Part shown: positions 1 to 8,480 of the stretch, piece after piece
Layout of the letters: the number at the start of each line of letters is the position of its first letter
Position numbering within the stretch: position 1 is the first letter of the stretch
From: Metabacillus endolithicus
GTDB taxonomy: Bacteria; Bacillota; Bacilli; Bacillales; Bacillaceae
DNA length: 64,000 nt
Direction of reading: 5' to 3'
NCBI RefSeq assembly: GCF_023078335.1
Contig: NZ_CP095550.1
Location: forward strand, 4,074,001 to 4,138,000
The notes under the pieces: generated by a model
Database searches by the model: none
Told to the model about the DNA's origin: nothing
Seen by the model: the letters and a program-made list of their open reading frames with translations, nothing else
Made by a program: the position numbers and the translations under genes

Positions 1-218
1 AGTAAGATTACTTCCACATCGTTTTCTTTTAATGTATTAACTAAGTCTTTATGTTGCTGTTGAGCAAGTTTTGTGTCGATATTTTCCTCTAAAAACCTTT
101 TTTGGATTTCATTAATTGGTTCTTTAATTGTCATGAATTCTGGTGAACATAAAACCACTTTTTTTAGAGTGTCATATTCCGATTTACAAGAGCATTTTAT
201 GTAATCAAGATTTTCCAT
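1..218 (-). CDS. Amidinotransferase/dimethylargininase-fold protein, YkgA-like (partial)
   Basis: Only the first 72 codons are present; the gene runs off the left edge. The start ATG is at 216-218, with a GAGGAGG ribosome site just upstream on the minus strand. The N-terminus reads MENLDYIKCSCKSEYDTLKK followed by VVLCSPEFM and then a basic, helical stretch. This 'SEYDxLKKVVLC.P' opening is typical of the Bacillus YkgA family (arginine deiminase/dimethylargininase-like, GME fold). The catalytic Cys and His lie beyond the window, so activity cannot be judged. It is divergent from the sugar transporter operon and probably unrelated to it. Confidence 0.6.
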   Translation of the reverse strand, partial: MENLDYIKCSCKSEYDTLKKVVLCSPEFMTIKEPINEIQKRFLEENIDTKLAQQQHKDLVNTLKENDVEVIL

Positions 219-320
219 GTTATCCTCCTCATTTCATTCTTAATGTGTAATATTCCCTAACTCTGAAAATTATTAAACGTCTGCAATTTAATCAAGCTTA
301 GAAAAAATAATAATTTTTTG

Positions 321-349
321 TTGTACAAATAAAAAATCTATGATATATT
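321..349 (+). promoter_or_regulatory. Sigma-A promoter of the alpha-glucoside operon
   Basis: A TTGTAC -35 element (321-326) and a TATATT -10 element (344-349) are separated by 17 bp. A TG dinucleotide one base before the -10 gives an extended -10. The predicted start, near 356, lies just upstream of the first LacI-type operator and about 200 nt before the binding-protein gene. Confidence 0.6.
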
Positions 350-366
350 TCTTTATGCAAGGTTAG

Positions 367-382
367 TGCAAACGATTTCGCA
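367..382 (+). promoter_or_regulatory. LacI/CcpA-family operator 1
   Basis: TGCAAACGATTTCGCA is an imperfect dyad around a central CG, the usual form of LacI/GalR-family operators and cre-like sites. It lies immediately downstream of the predicted transcription start, a position suited to repression. The local LacI-family regulator (3843-4865) is the likely ligand, but CcpA cannot be excluded. Confidence 0.5.
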
Positions 383-496
383 AGCTGTTGCACACTATCT
401 CATAGATGAATTCTCTTTATAACCTTTTTATTCGTTATGAAAAAATAGATTAAAAGGTTAAAAGTAAGAAACTCTATGATTTTTTATAAGAGTTTG

Positions 497-512
497 TGCA
501 AACGTTTCCTCA
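497..512 (+). promoter_or_regulatory. LacI/CcpA-family operator 2
   Basis: TGCAAACGTTTCCTCA shares the GTGCAAACG(A/T)TT core with operator 1, 130 bp upstream. It sits 52 bp before the binding-protein start codon. Two spaced copies suggest a roadblock or DNA looping by the LacI-family regulator encoded at the end of the transporter genes. Confidence 0.45.
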
Positions 513-563
513 CTCACCTGAAACAGCGCAAGAGCGCAAATAAATAAAACGGGGGTAAAAACA

Positions 564-1876
564 ATGGGAAGTAAAAAAGTATTTTTAAGCTTTTTCTCGA
601 TTCTATTTCTTGTAAGCGTTGTATTAGCTGGTTGTTCCGGCAGTGACTCTTCTTCTGAAAAAGAAGGATCAGGTTCTGAAGGAGATCAAGTAACTCTAGA
701 TATTTTCCAATTTAAAGTAGAATTCAAGGATCAGTTTGAAGCAGTAGCAGAGCAATACCAAGAAGCTAATCCAGGGGTAAAGATTAATATCCAAACTGTA
801 GGTGGCGGAGAAGATTATGGTGCAGCGTTAAGATCTAAATTTGCATCTGGTGACGAGCCTGCAATTTTCAATATTGGTGGTCCGACTGACGTAATTGACT
901 GGGAAGATAGCTTAGCTGATTTAACTGATTCTGCTGCGGCTGGTGCGGCACTTGAAGGTACACTTGACGGTGTAACGAAAGATGATCAAGTACTAGGCTT
1001 ACCATTTAACCAAGAAGGTTATGGCCTAATTTATAACACTGAAATTTTTGAAAAAGCGGGAATTAACCCTGCAGATATTAAAGATATGGCTTCTTTAGAA
1101 GCAGCTGTTAAAACTTTAGATGAAAAGAAATCAGACCTAGGTTTAGAAGCAGTATTTGCATTACCTGCAAAAGAAACTTGGGTAACAGGTTTACACTTAT
1201 CAAACGCATTTATTTCTCCTGAATTTGATGGAAACGTAACAAGTGCATTTGAATCTAAAACAGTTGATTTTAAATATGGCGATGCAATGAAAAACTTTAT
1301 TGATCTTCAAAATAAACACTCAGTTCAACCTGTTGTAAGTCTTGATTATTCTCAACAAGTTGAAGAATTATTCTCTACTGGAAAAGTTGCGATGATTCAA
1401 CAAGGTAACTGGGTATATGGTTCAATTTCTGGAATTGACGAAGAGCTAGCAAACAACAAGGTTGGGATCTTACCTATCCCTGTTCCAGGATACAAAGAAG
1501 ATGCGATTCCAGTAGGAGTTCCAATGTACTGGGCATTGTTAACAAGAACAAAGATGAAAAAGTAATCGAAGAAGCTACAAAATTCCTAGATTGGTTATAT
1601 ACATCTGACGAAGGTAAAGAAGTTGTACTTAATGATTTCAAATTCGTTCCAGCTTATGAAGGCTACGATGCTTCAAAAATTACAGATCCACTTTCAAAAC
1701 AAGTCTATGAGTATGCAGAAGCAGGAAAAACAATTGGATGGGTATTTATGGGTTATCCAGCAAACTGGGGTCAAAATGAGCTTGGTGCTAATATCCAAAA
1801 ATATTTAGCTGAAGAAGCTACTTGGGAAGAGATTGTTGAAGATTCAAAAGCTGCTTGGGCAGAGTCTAAAGAATAA
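564..1876 (+). CDS. Sugar ABC transporter solute-binding lipoprotein, MsmE-like (one frameshift)
   Basis: Extracytoplasmic solute-binding protein (family 1), the receptor of an alpha-glucoside/oligosaccharide ABC importer. The N-terminus is a lipoprotein signal with lipobox LAGC, followed by a Ser/Glu-rich linker and a mature domain with ANPGVKINIQT and the GLPFNQEGYGLIYN segment typical of family-1 binding proteins. The start has a GGGGG ribosome site (AACGGGGGTAAAAACA). The reading frame breaks near 1541, where TTAACAAG should be TTAAACAAG. Adding one A gives an uninterrupted protein of about 437 aa ending at the TAA at 1874-1876. It is followed by a hairpin and then the two permease genes. 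Substrate specificity is inferred only from the neighbouring GH13 glucosidase. Confidence 0.85.
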
Positions 1877-1893
1877 GGTGGAGATGGATAAAG

Positions 1894-1923
1894 CAAAGTA
1901 GCAGATTGTTGCTACTTTGTTTT
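1894..1923 (+). terminator. Hairpin with U-tract between binding protein and permeases
   Basis: A perfect 10-bp stem (CAAAGTAGCA / TGCTACTTTG) is followed by TTTTATT. Such hairpins after binding-protein genes usually act as partial terminators or 3' stabilisers, keeping the receptor more abundant than the permeases. Confidence 0.7.
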
Positions 1924-1950
1924 ATTAATCCATGTAAGGAGTGGCTTTGT

Positions 1951-2007
1951 TATAAGCTGCTCCATAAACAAAGGTGCCTATAACCTTCGTTTATGGAGCG
2001 ACTTATA
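1951..2007. repeat. Long imperfect inverted repeat (25-nt arms)
   Basis: The arms at 1951-1975 and 1983-2007 pair over 25 nt with three mismatched positions around a 7-nt loop. There is no U-tract after it, so it is not a standard terminator. It lies between the terminator-like hairpin and the permease ribosome site; it could stabilise the downstream mRNA or be a processing site. Confidence 0.6.
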
Positions 2008-2061
2008 GATTGAGCGCTTGACTACTACATTAAAAAGCAAAAAAGTGTTGGAGGGATTCAC

Positions 2062-2925
2062 ATGATGCGTACTCGGGATCTATCATATTGGTTATTCTTA
2101 GCACCTGTCCTGTTTGCATTGGCAATGGTTATAATCATACCTTTACTAATTGGTGTTTATTATTCATTTACAGATTGGAACGGTATTAAGATTGGTTCAT
2201 TTGTTGGACTTGAGAATTATATTGATGCTTTTAAGGATGAAGAATTTCTAGCATCACTTTGGTTCACAACGAAGTTTTCCGTTGTATCTGTTTTATTAAC
2301 AAATGCTATTGGATTAGGTTTAGCGTTAATTGTAACAACAAAAATTAAATCAAGTAAGTTCTTAAGAACTATTTTCTTTATGCCTAACTTAATTGGTGGA
2401 TTAATTTTAGGTTTTATCTGGCAGTTTATTTTCATTAAGGTATTTGCCGGAATTGGAGATGTATTAGGTATAGAATCATTAAAAGGCTGGTTATCAACGA
2501 CAGAAACTGGATTCTGGGGATTAGTTATTTTAATGAGCTGGCAAATGTCAGGGTATATCATGATTATCTATATTGCTTACTTAGAGGGTCTGCCAAGTGA
2601 GCTCCTTGAAGCTTCTGAGATTGATGGAGCAGGACCTTTCCAACGATTCAGATATATTATTTTCCCACTTGTTGCACCAGCATTTACAGTAAGTATGTTC
2701 TTAACTCTATCAAACTCGTTTAAGCTATACGATCAGAACTTATCCTTAACTAGTGGTGGACCGTATAATTCAACACAAATGGTTGCGATGGAAATCTTTA
2801 AAACAGCTTTTGGTGAAAGAGATATGGCTTACGCTCAAGCAAAAGCAGTTGTCTTCTTTATTATTGTTGCTGTCATCTCATTAACTCAGGTGTATATGAA
2901 CAAGAAGAAGGAGGTTGAAGTATAA
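2062..2925 (+). CDS. Sugar ABC transporter permease, MsmF/MalF-type
   Basis: Integral membrane subunit (287 aa) of the carbohydrate importer, binding-protein-dependent transport family. About six transmembrane helices are visible, starting with WLFLAPVLFALAMVIIIPLL. The EAA loop that docks on the ATPase reads EASEIDGAGPFQRFRYIIFP. The ribosome site is GGAGGG. The stop codon overlaps the next start by one base (TAATG), so the two permeases are translationally coupled. No ATPase gene is present in the locus; such importers commonly share a MsmX-type ATPase encoded elsewhere (family knowledge). Confidence 0.9.
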   Translation: MMRTRDLSYWLFLAPVLFALAMVIIIPLLIGVYYSFTDWNGIKIGSFVGLENYIDAFKDEEFLASLWFTTKFSVVSVLLTNAIGLGLALIVTTKIKSSKFLRTIFFMPNLIGGLILGFIWQFIFIKVFAGIGDVLGIESLKGWLSTTETGFWGLVILMSWQMSGYIMIIYIAYLEGLPSELLEASEIDGAGPFQRFRYIIFPLVAPAFTVSMFLTLSNSFKLYDQNLSLTSGGPYNSTQMVAMEIFKTAFGERDMAYAQAKAVVFFIIVAVISLTQVYMNKKKEVEV

Positions 2926-3740
2926 TGAGAAGCAAATATCAATTTCCTGTTGAAATCTTGGGTGTTGTTTTAGGGATTATCTGGTTAGCACCTTTTTACT
3001 TAATGATCGTTAACTCGTTAAAAACAAAGAGAGAAATCTTTACTGATGTATTGAAGTTACCGGAAGAGCTTACACTTGATAACTATTTCCAAGCCTTTGA
3101 AGAGCTTGACTTTATTCAAACATTTTTCAACTCATTACTTATTACTGTGATTAGTGTTGCGATTATCATTATTTTCTCATCAATGGCAGCCTATGCACTT
3201 TCAAGAAACAAGAGCAAAACAAGTACAATTCTTTTTATGCTATTTGTAGCGGCGATGTTAATTCCTTTCCAGTCGGTAATGATTCCGCTTGTTACTGTGT
3301 TTGGACAAATCGAAATGTTAAACAGAGTTGGATTAATCTTCATGTATTTAGGTTTTGGTAGCAGTTTATCGATTTTCTTATTCCACGGTTCATTAAATGG
3401 AATTTCTAAATCATTGGATGAAGCTGCAACAATTGATGGATGCAATAAGTTCCAGGTTTTCTGGTACATCATTTTCCCAATATTGAAGCCTATTACTGTA
3501 ACAGTCGCAATTCTAAATATCATTTACATTTGGAATGATTACCTATTGCCTTCATTAGTTATAAATCAAGAAGGACTTCAAACAATACCATTAAAAATGT
3601 TCTTCTTCTTTGGTGAATATACAAAGCAATGGCACTTAGCTCTTGCAGGCTTAACAATTGCGATTATTCCTGTTATTATCGTGTATTTCTTCGCACAACG
3701 TGAAATTATTAAAGGAATCTCCGAAGGTGCAGTAAAATAA
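2925..3740 (+). CDS. Sugar ABC transporter permease, MsmG/MalG-type
   Basis: Second membrane subunit (271 aa) of the same importer. The N-terminal helix is followed by the periplasmic segment LKTKREIFTD, typical of MalG-type subunits. The EAA motif reads DEAATIDGCNKFQVFWYIIFP, and the protein ends ISEGAVK, the family's usual C-terminus (KGISEGAVK). It starts at the ATG overlapping the previous stop. It would pair with the upstream permease to form the channel. Confidence 0.9.
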   Translation: MRSKYQFPVEILGVVLGIIWLAPFYLMIVNSLKTKREIFTDVLKLPEELTLDNYFQAFEELDFIQTFFNSLLITVISVAIIIIFSSMAAYALSRNKSKTSTILFMLFVAAMLIPFQSVMIPLVTVFGQIEMLNRVGLIFMYLGFGSSLSIFLFHGSLNGISKSLDEAATIDGCNKFQVFWYIIFPILKPITVTVAILNIIYIWNDYLLPSLVINQEGLQTIPLKMFFFFGEYTKQWHLALAGLTIAIIPVIIVYFFAQREIIKGISEGAVK

Positions 3741-3752
3741 TTGAAGTGAAAG

Positions 3753-3770
3753 AAGAAAAGCGTTTCCATT
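3753..3770 (+). promoter_or_regulatory. Possible cre-like site upstream of the LacI regulator
   Basis: AAGAAAAGCGTTTCCATT matches most of the CcpA cre consensus but lacks the leading TG. It lies between the permease stop codon and the regulator gene. The match is weak and given only as a candidate for catabolite or self control. Confidence 0.25.
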
Positions 3771-3842
3771 ATCCTTCTCGACGTATTATGATAGAAATAA
3801 GAATTGGTGTTTCTAACACCTGCAATTAGTAAGGAGGCAGCA

Positions 3843-4865
3843 ATGATCGTAACAATTAAAGATGTTGCAAAACGAGCGAATGTAGCTCCTTCAACTGTGT
3901 CGAGGGTTATTGCAAACAGTCCTCGTATTAGTGAGCAAACAAAAAAACGAGTTCGAGAAGTAATGGAGGAACTGGGATATCATCCAAATTTTCAGGCGCG
4001 CAGCTTAGTTGCAAAAAGTACTCAAACAATCGGTGTGGTTATGCCAAATTCAGCGTATTATGCCTTTCAAAATCCCTTTTTCCCGGAAGTATTAAGAGGG
4101 ATAAGTACAAGCGCACATGAAAATAAATATGGAATTTATTTGTCTACAGGATCTGATGAAAACGAAATCTTTAATGAAGTTGTATCGATGGTCCAAGGTA
4201 GACGTGTTGATGGCATTGTCCTTTTATATTCAAGAATTAATGATAAAACAATGAAATTTTTACATGACTCAAATTTTCCTTTTGTTGTTGTGGGGAGACC
4301 TTTTGAAAATGAGGAAAGAATTTCATTTGTTGATAACGATAATATTTATATAACAAAACAAGTAACAAAATATTTAATTGAACTTGGGCACCGTCATATT
4401 GCATTTGTTGGAGGTAGTCTTCATTTTGTCGTAACCATTGACCGTTTAAATGGATATAAGTTGGCACTAGAGGAAGCTGATATTCCGTTTAATGAAGAAT
4501 ATATGGTCCATGAAGAATATATTAAGGAAAACGGGAGAGAAGCGATCAGACTTCTTATGTCCTTAGACTCTCCACCAACGGCACTTGTGACGCAGGATGA
4601 TTTAATTGCATATGAAATGATTAGTCATTTAGAGGATATGAATGTAAGTGTTCCAAATGATATCTCTATTATAAGCTTTAACAATTTAATGCTATCTGAA
4701 CATTCAAAACCGCCTTTAACTTCAGTTGATATTTGCATTTATCAACTAGGCTTAGAAGCAACAAATTGCTTAATTGAAAAAATGAACAAACCAGATTCTT
4801 TGCCGAAAAGAATTACAATTCCTACTAAATTCATTGAACGTAAATCATGTAAAAAAAAGAAATAG
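3843..4865 (+). CDS. LacI-family transcriptional regulator of the alpha-glucoside locus (MalR-like)
   Basis: Regulator of 340 aa. The N-terminal helix-turn-helix reads IKDVAKRANVAPSTVSRVIA, followed by the hinge helix (HPNFQARSLVAKSTQTIGVVMP) and a periplasmic-binding-protein-like effector domain with the FVGGSLHFVVTIDRLNGY segment. The start at ATG 3843 is chosen because AAGGAGGCAG lies 4-13 nt upstream; the in-frame ATG at 3804 has no ribosome site. Its place between the transporter and the glucosidase makes it the probable local repressor acting on the two GTGCAAACG operators. Confidence 0.85.
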   Translation: MIVTIKDVAKRANVAPSTVSRVIANSPRISEQTKKRVREVMEELGYHPNFQARSLVAKSTQTIGVVMPNSAYYAFQNPFFPEVLRGISTSAHENKYGIYLSTGSDENEIFNEVVSMVQGRRVDGIVLLYSRINDKTMKFLHDSNFPFVVVGRPFENEERISFVDNDNIYITKQVTKYLIELGHRHIAFVGGSLHFVVTIDRLNGYKLALEEADIPFNEEYMVHEEYIKENGREAIRLLMSLDSPPTALVTQDDLIAYEMISHLEDMNVSVPNDISIISFNNLMLSEHSKPPLTSVDICIYQLGLEATNCLIEKMNKPDSLPKRITIPTKFIERKSCKKKK

Positions 4866-4875
4866 GATTATTGTA

Positions 4876-4943
4876 AAAAGGATAATTGATCGCAATGTAT
4901 TGAAATGTGTACATACATTTGATCATTTGTCCTTTTCTTTTAT
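4876..4943 (+). terminator. Terminator after the LacI regulator
   Basis: Long imperfect stem (AAAAGGATAATTGATC pairing with GATCATTTGTCCTTTT) around a 29-nt loop, followed by a T-rich run. Glucosidase expression would then need its own promoter or readthrough. Confidence 0.6.
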
Positions 4944-5067
4944 AACATGAACGGTTCTGCATTCACATAATAATAAATGTGTATGCCTCATGATAATGGA
5001 GAAACTAGGAAAATGAACTGTAAAGAAAACTATGCCCAAAATTAATGCGCATAAGAGAGGAAGTAAC

Positions 5068-6741
5068 ATGAACAAGATATGGTGGAAAGAAGCGGTTGCC
5101 TACCAGGTGTATCCTAGGAGCTTTATGGATTCAAATGGTGATGGAATTGGTGACCTTCAAGGAATGATTTCAAAATTAGATTATATTAAAGATTTAGGAA
5201 TAGATGTTATATGGATTTGTCCAATGTATAAATCGCCTAATGATGATAATGGCTATGATATTAGTGATTATCAAGACATCATGGAAGACTTCGGAACGAT
5301 GGAAGACTTTGATCAGTTGTTAAAAGAAGTTCATAACCGAGGGATGAAATTAATAATCGATTTAGTTATTAACCACACAAGTGATGAGCATCCTTGGTTT
5401 ATTGAATCACGCACATCTAAAGATAGTGAAAAACGTGATTGGTATATTTGGAGAGATGGTTTAGGCGGAAAAGAGCCGAATAACTGGGAAAGTATTTTTA
5501 GTGGTTCAGCATGGGAATATGATGAAAAAACAGAGCAATATTACATGCATATTTTTTCAACAAAACAACCTGACTTAAATTGGAGAAATCCTGAAGTTCG
5601 CCATGCCCTATACGATATGGTCAACTGGTGGCTTGATAAAGGAATAGATGGTTTCCGTGTTGATGCAATTAGTCATATTAATAAAGAAGAAGGATTAGTG
5701 GATATGCCAAATCCAGAGGGACTAAAATATGTACCTTCCTTTGATAAGCATATGAATGTTAAAGGTATCCATACCTACCTGCAAGAATTAAAAGAAGAAA
5801 CGTTTTCGAAATATGACATCATGACTGTTGGTGAAGCAAACGGAGTCAAAGTTGAAGATCACGAAGATTTAGATCAATGGGTTGGAACGGAAAATGGTAA
5901 ATTTAATATGGTGTTTCAATTCGAGCATTTATCATTATGGAATGCTACAAAAGAAAATAGTTTAGATATTTTAGGACTAAAAAATGTTCTAACAAAGTGG
6001 CAAAAAACTCTCGAAAATAACGGATGGAATGCCCTTTTTATAGAAAATCATGACCAGCCACGCCGTGTTTCAACTTGGGGGAATGATAAGGAATACTGGT
6101 ATGAGAGCGCTACGGCACTTGGTGCTATGTACTTCCTCATGCAGGGAACTCCATTTATTTATCAAGGACAAGAAATAGGGATGACAAATGTGAAGTTCAA
6201 TTCGATTGAGGAATATAATGATGTTGCCGATCGAAATATGTACAGAATTAAGCGTGAAGAAGGCGTACCACATGAAGAGATTATGGAAGTAATTTGGTCA
6301 TCCAGTCGTGATAACTCAAGAACTCCGATGCAATGGTCTGCCGAGCAAAATGCAGGATTTACAACAGGAACACCATGGCTTGGTGTAAATGAAAACTACC
6401 GTCATATTAATGTTGAAGTACAACAACAAGACGAAGGATCTATTCTACATTTTTATAAGAAAATGATCAAGATTAAAAAGGAAAATGATGTGTTTACGTA
6501 TGGAACATATGATTTGATCTTAGAAGATCATCCACAAATTTATGCGTACACACGAACATTAAAGGATGGAAAAGTTGTTATTCTCACAAACCTTACGGGA
6601 GATTCAGCTACTTGGGAAGAAGATCTAGAATTTAATGTTGATTCAAATCAGCTGTTACTTTCCAATTATGAAGTAAAGGAACATCAAGCAATATCAAAAT
6701 TTGAACTGAAACCTTATGAAACAAGAGTTTATTGGGTTTAA
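5068..6741 (+). CDS. malL: Oligo-1,6-glucosidase / alpha-glucosidase, GH13
   Basis: Cytoplasmic GH13 enzyme (557 aa) cleaving terminal alpha-glucosidic bonds of imported isomaltose- or maltose-type sugars. The N-terminus WWKEAVAYQVYPRSF starts the catalytic barrel. The nucleophile is D199 in DGFRVDAI, the acid/base is E256 in GEANG, and the third acid is D329 in ENHDQPR. The length equals that of Bacillus MalL. ATG 5068, with GAGAGGAAG upstream, is preferred over the ATG at 5032, which would add 12 residues before the conserved start. Subfamily specificity (1,6 versus 1,4 versus sucrose) cannot be fixed by eye. Confidence 0.85.
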   Translation: MNKIWWKEAVAYQVYPRSFMDSNGDGIGDLQGMISKLDYIKDLGIDVIWICPMYKSPNDDNGYDISDYQDIMEDFGTMEDFDQLLKEVHNRGMKLIIDLVINHTSDEHPWFIESRTSKDSEKRDWYIWRDGLGGKEPNNWESIFSGSAWEYDEKTEQYYMHIFSTKQPDLNWRNPEVRHALYDMVNWWLDKGIDGFRVDAISHINKEEGLVDMPNPEGLKYVPSFDKHMNVKGIHTYLQELKEETFSKYDIMTVGEANGVKVEDHEDLDQWVGTENGKFNMVFQFEHLSLWNATKENSLDILGLKNVLTKWQKTLENNGWNALFIENHDQPRRVSTWGNDKEYWYESATALGAMYFLMQGTPFIYQGQEIGMTNVKFNSIEEYNDVADRNMYRIKREEGVPHEEIMEVIWSSSRDNSRTPMQWSAEQNAGFTTGTPWLGVNENYRHINVEVQQQDEGSILHFYKKMIKIKKENDVFTYGTYDLILEDHPQIYAYTRTLKDGKVVILTNLTGDSATWEEDLEFNVDSNQLLLSNYEVKEHQAISKFELKPYETRVYWV

Positions 6742-6751
6742 TGTATAATGA

Positions 6752-6790
6752 AGGCATATTACTTTTAGTGATATGTCTTTTTTATTGTTT
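6752..6790 (+). terminator. Terminator after malL
   Basis: 11-bp stem (AGGCATATTAC / GTGATATGTCT, with G-U pairs) followed by TTTTTATTGTTTT. Confidence 0.75.
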
Positions 6791-6815
6791 TAGAATAATC
6801 ATTTAGAAATGATGG

Positions 6816-6865
6816 TTGTAAAACTAATGGAGTTAGTTTATTATAAAACTAATAGTATTAGTTTT
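6816..6865 (+). promoter_or_regulatory. Promoter with two TetR-type operators controlling the MBL-TetR unit
   Basis: TTGTAA (6816-6821) and TATTAT (6839-6844) are 17 bp apart. Two 21-bp dyads of form AAAACTAAT-N3-ATTAGTTTT lie at 6820-6840 (imperfect, right arm GTTAGTTTA) and 6845-6865 (perfect). Their centres are 25 bp apart. The first fills the spacer and the second covers the start region, so bound repressor would block RNA polymerase. The TetR protein encoded two genes on is the expected binder (autoregulation). Confidence 0.75.
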
Positions 6866-6896
6866 AATCCTAATTTAGTAAAGGAGAGGGATCGTA

Positions 6897-7609
6897 ATGA
6901 AGGTAACAAAGGTAGGGAATGTTTATCAATTAACGTTTTTACCAGGCTTCTTTCCGGTAAACTGCTATATGATAGAAGAAAGTTCAAGCCTTACACTAAT
7001 TGATGCAGGCTTCCTAATAGTTATAGAGGGATTGTTAAGATAATTGATTCCATCGGTAAGCCACTTAAAAACATCATGTTAACACATGCACACGGAGATC
7101 ATGTAGGTTCCTTAGTTGAATTAAAAAATCAATTTCCAGATATACCTATTTCTGTTTCAGAACGTGACAGCCGATTATTAAGAGGCGACACATCTTTAGA
7201 TAATGATGAGCCACAAACGCCAATAAAAGGTGGTATTCCAAAGAATATTAACTTAGTACCTGAACAGCTTTTAAAGGAAGGAGATCAAATTGGCTCATTA
7301 GTTGTTATTACAACACCTGGGCACACACCTGGATCTATTTCCTTTTTTGATACGCGTGATCAAGCAGTTATTGCTGGAGATGCCCTTCAAACTAGAGGAG
7401 GGATTGCGGTAAGTGGTCAGATTCGTCCGTTCTTTCCGTTTCCTGCATTGGCAACATGGCATAAAGAAACATCTCTTGAAAGTGTGAAAAAGATTAAAGC
7501 ATTACAACCTCGTTTGCTTGCTGTAGGTCACGGTGAAATGATTGAAAATCCAGCAGAATCTATTCAGCTTGCTATTGATCAGGCAGAAAAGAAATTAGCA
7601 ACTAATTAA
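6897..7609 (+). CDS. Metallo-beta-lactamase-fold hydrolase (one frameshift)
   Basis: MBL-fold hydrolase of about 237 aa. The start ATG 6897 has AAGGAGAGG upstream. The first 38 codons read MKVTKVGNVYQLTFLPGFFP and on to LIDAG; the frame then breaks near 7014, where GGCTTCCTAAT should be GGCTTCCCTAAT. After the correction the metal motif THAHGDH follows, then TTPGHTPGS and the later GHGEM histidine, so the metal ligands are intact. The natural substrate is unknown. It is co-transcribed with the TetR gene 24 nt downstream, so it may act on a compound sensed by that regulator. Confidence 0.75.
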
Positions 7610-7633
7610 GAAATAATGGAAAGGTAGAGACGT

Positions 7634-8206
7634 ATGCCTAGAATGGGACTTGACTTACAAACAATTTTACAAGCTGCAGCAGAAATAGCAGATGAACAAG
7701 GAATAGAGGCCGTTACGTTAGCAACTTTGGCTAAAAAACTTAATGTTCGTTCTCCTTCTTTATATAATCATATCGAAGGGTTAACAGGACTTCGAAAAAA
7801 ATTAGCTATTCATGGTATGGAGTTACTCTATAACAGGCTAGCCGAAGCTGCAATTGGTCGGTCACAGGATGATGCGGTTCATTGTGTTGCCGATGCATAT
7901 ATTGCATTCGCACGTAAACACCCAGGACTTTATGAATTAACATTAAGTGCATCAGATCCAGATGACCAAAACATTCAACTGGCAGGGAAAAGAATTGTTG
8001 ACTTAACTGTTCAAGTATTAAATGGGTATGGACTTGAAAATGATGAAGTCATTCATGCTGTACGTGGTATCCGAAGTATATTACATGGCTTCTCTTCACT
8101 TGAACAAAAGGGAGGATTCGGATTACCACTTGATCTTGATGATAGTCTACATTTATTAATTGATAGTTTTTTAGCTGGTATTCATAAAATGAAAAACGGG
8201 GGATAA
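7634..8206 (+). CDS. TetR/AcrR-family regulator (WHG-type C-terminus)
   Basis: Repressor of 190 aa. The N-terminal helix-turn-helix spans roughly residues 8-55 (ILQAAAEIADEQGIEAVTLA, then KKLNVRSPSLYNHI). The C-terminal half has RGIRSILHGFSSLEQKGGFG, characteristic of TetR proteins with the WHG-type ligand domain. It follows the MBL gene with its own ribosome site (GGAAAGG) and is expected to bind the two AAAACTAAT dyads at 6820-6865. The effector is unknown. Confidence 0.85.
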   Translation: MPRMGLDLQTILQAAAEIADEQGIEAVTLATLAKKLNVRSPSLYNHIEGLTGLRKKLAIHGMELLYNRLAEAAIGRSQDDAVHCVADAYIAFARKHPGLYELTLSASDPDDQNIQLAGKRIVDLTVQVLNGYGLENDEVIHAVRGIRSILHGFSSLEQKGGFGLPLDLDDSLHLLIDSFLAGIHKMKNGG

Positions 8207-8229
8207 GTTGTTAGAAACGAAAAAAAGTA

Positions 8230-8303
8230 AATCGGAGATAAATTTGAATAATCGAAGGTAAAAGTCTAAAAATCGGAGATAAATTTGAATAATCGAAGAT
8301 AAA
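8230..8303. repeat. Four phased copies of AATCGRAGRTAAA
   Basis: Copies begin at 8230, 8250, 8271 and 8291, a spacing of 20-21 bp. They also form two 28-bp direct repeats offset by 41 bp. They lie just after the TetR stop codon in a gene-free stretch. Function unknown. Confidence 0.8.
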
Positions 8304-8379
8304 CATGTTGTTCATCATTTTTTAATAGTCATAAATATAAAAAATCCAAACTGTAACTTCCTCGTGAACCTCAAATCAT

Positions 8380-8411
8380 ACCTTGTGCAAGGTGACAAAG
8401 GTCTGTGATAA
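8380..8411 (+). promoter_or_regulatory. Possible promoter and dyad upstream of the MATE gene
   Basis: TTGTGC (8383-8388) and TGATAA (8406-8411) are spaced 17 bp. The dyad ACCTTG-TG-CAAGGT (8380-8393) overlaps the -35. A 9-bp inverted repeat (AAAGTGAAT 8427-8435 / ATTCACTTT 8452-8460) then lies immediately before the ribosome site and could affect translation. No regulator is recognised. Confidence 0.4.
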
Positions 8412-8480
8412 CATAAAAGCAATCAAAAAGTGAATAGTAGTATTAGCTAAGATTCACTTTCGAGGGGAAGTTAGTAAATA

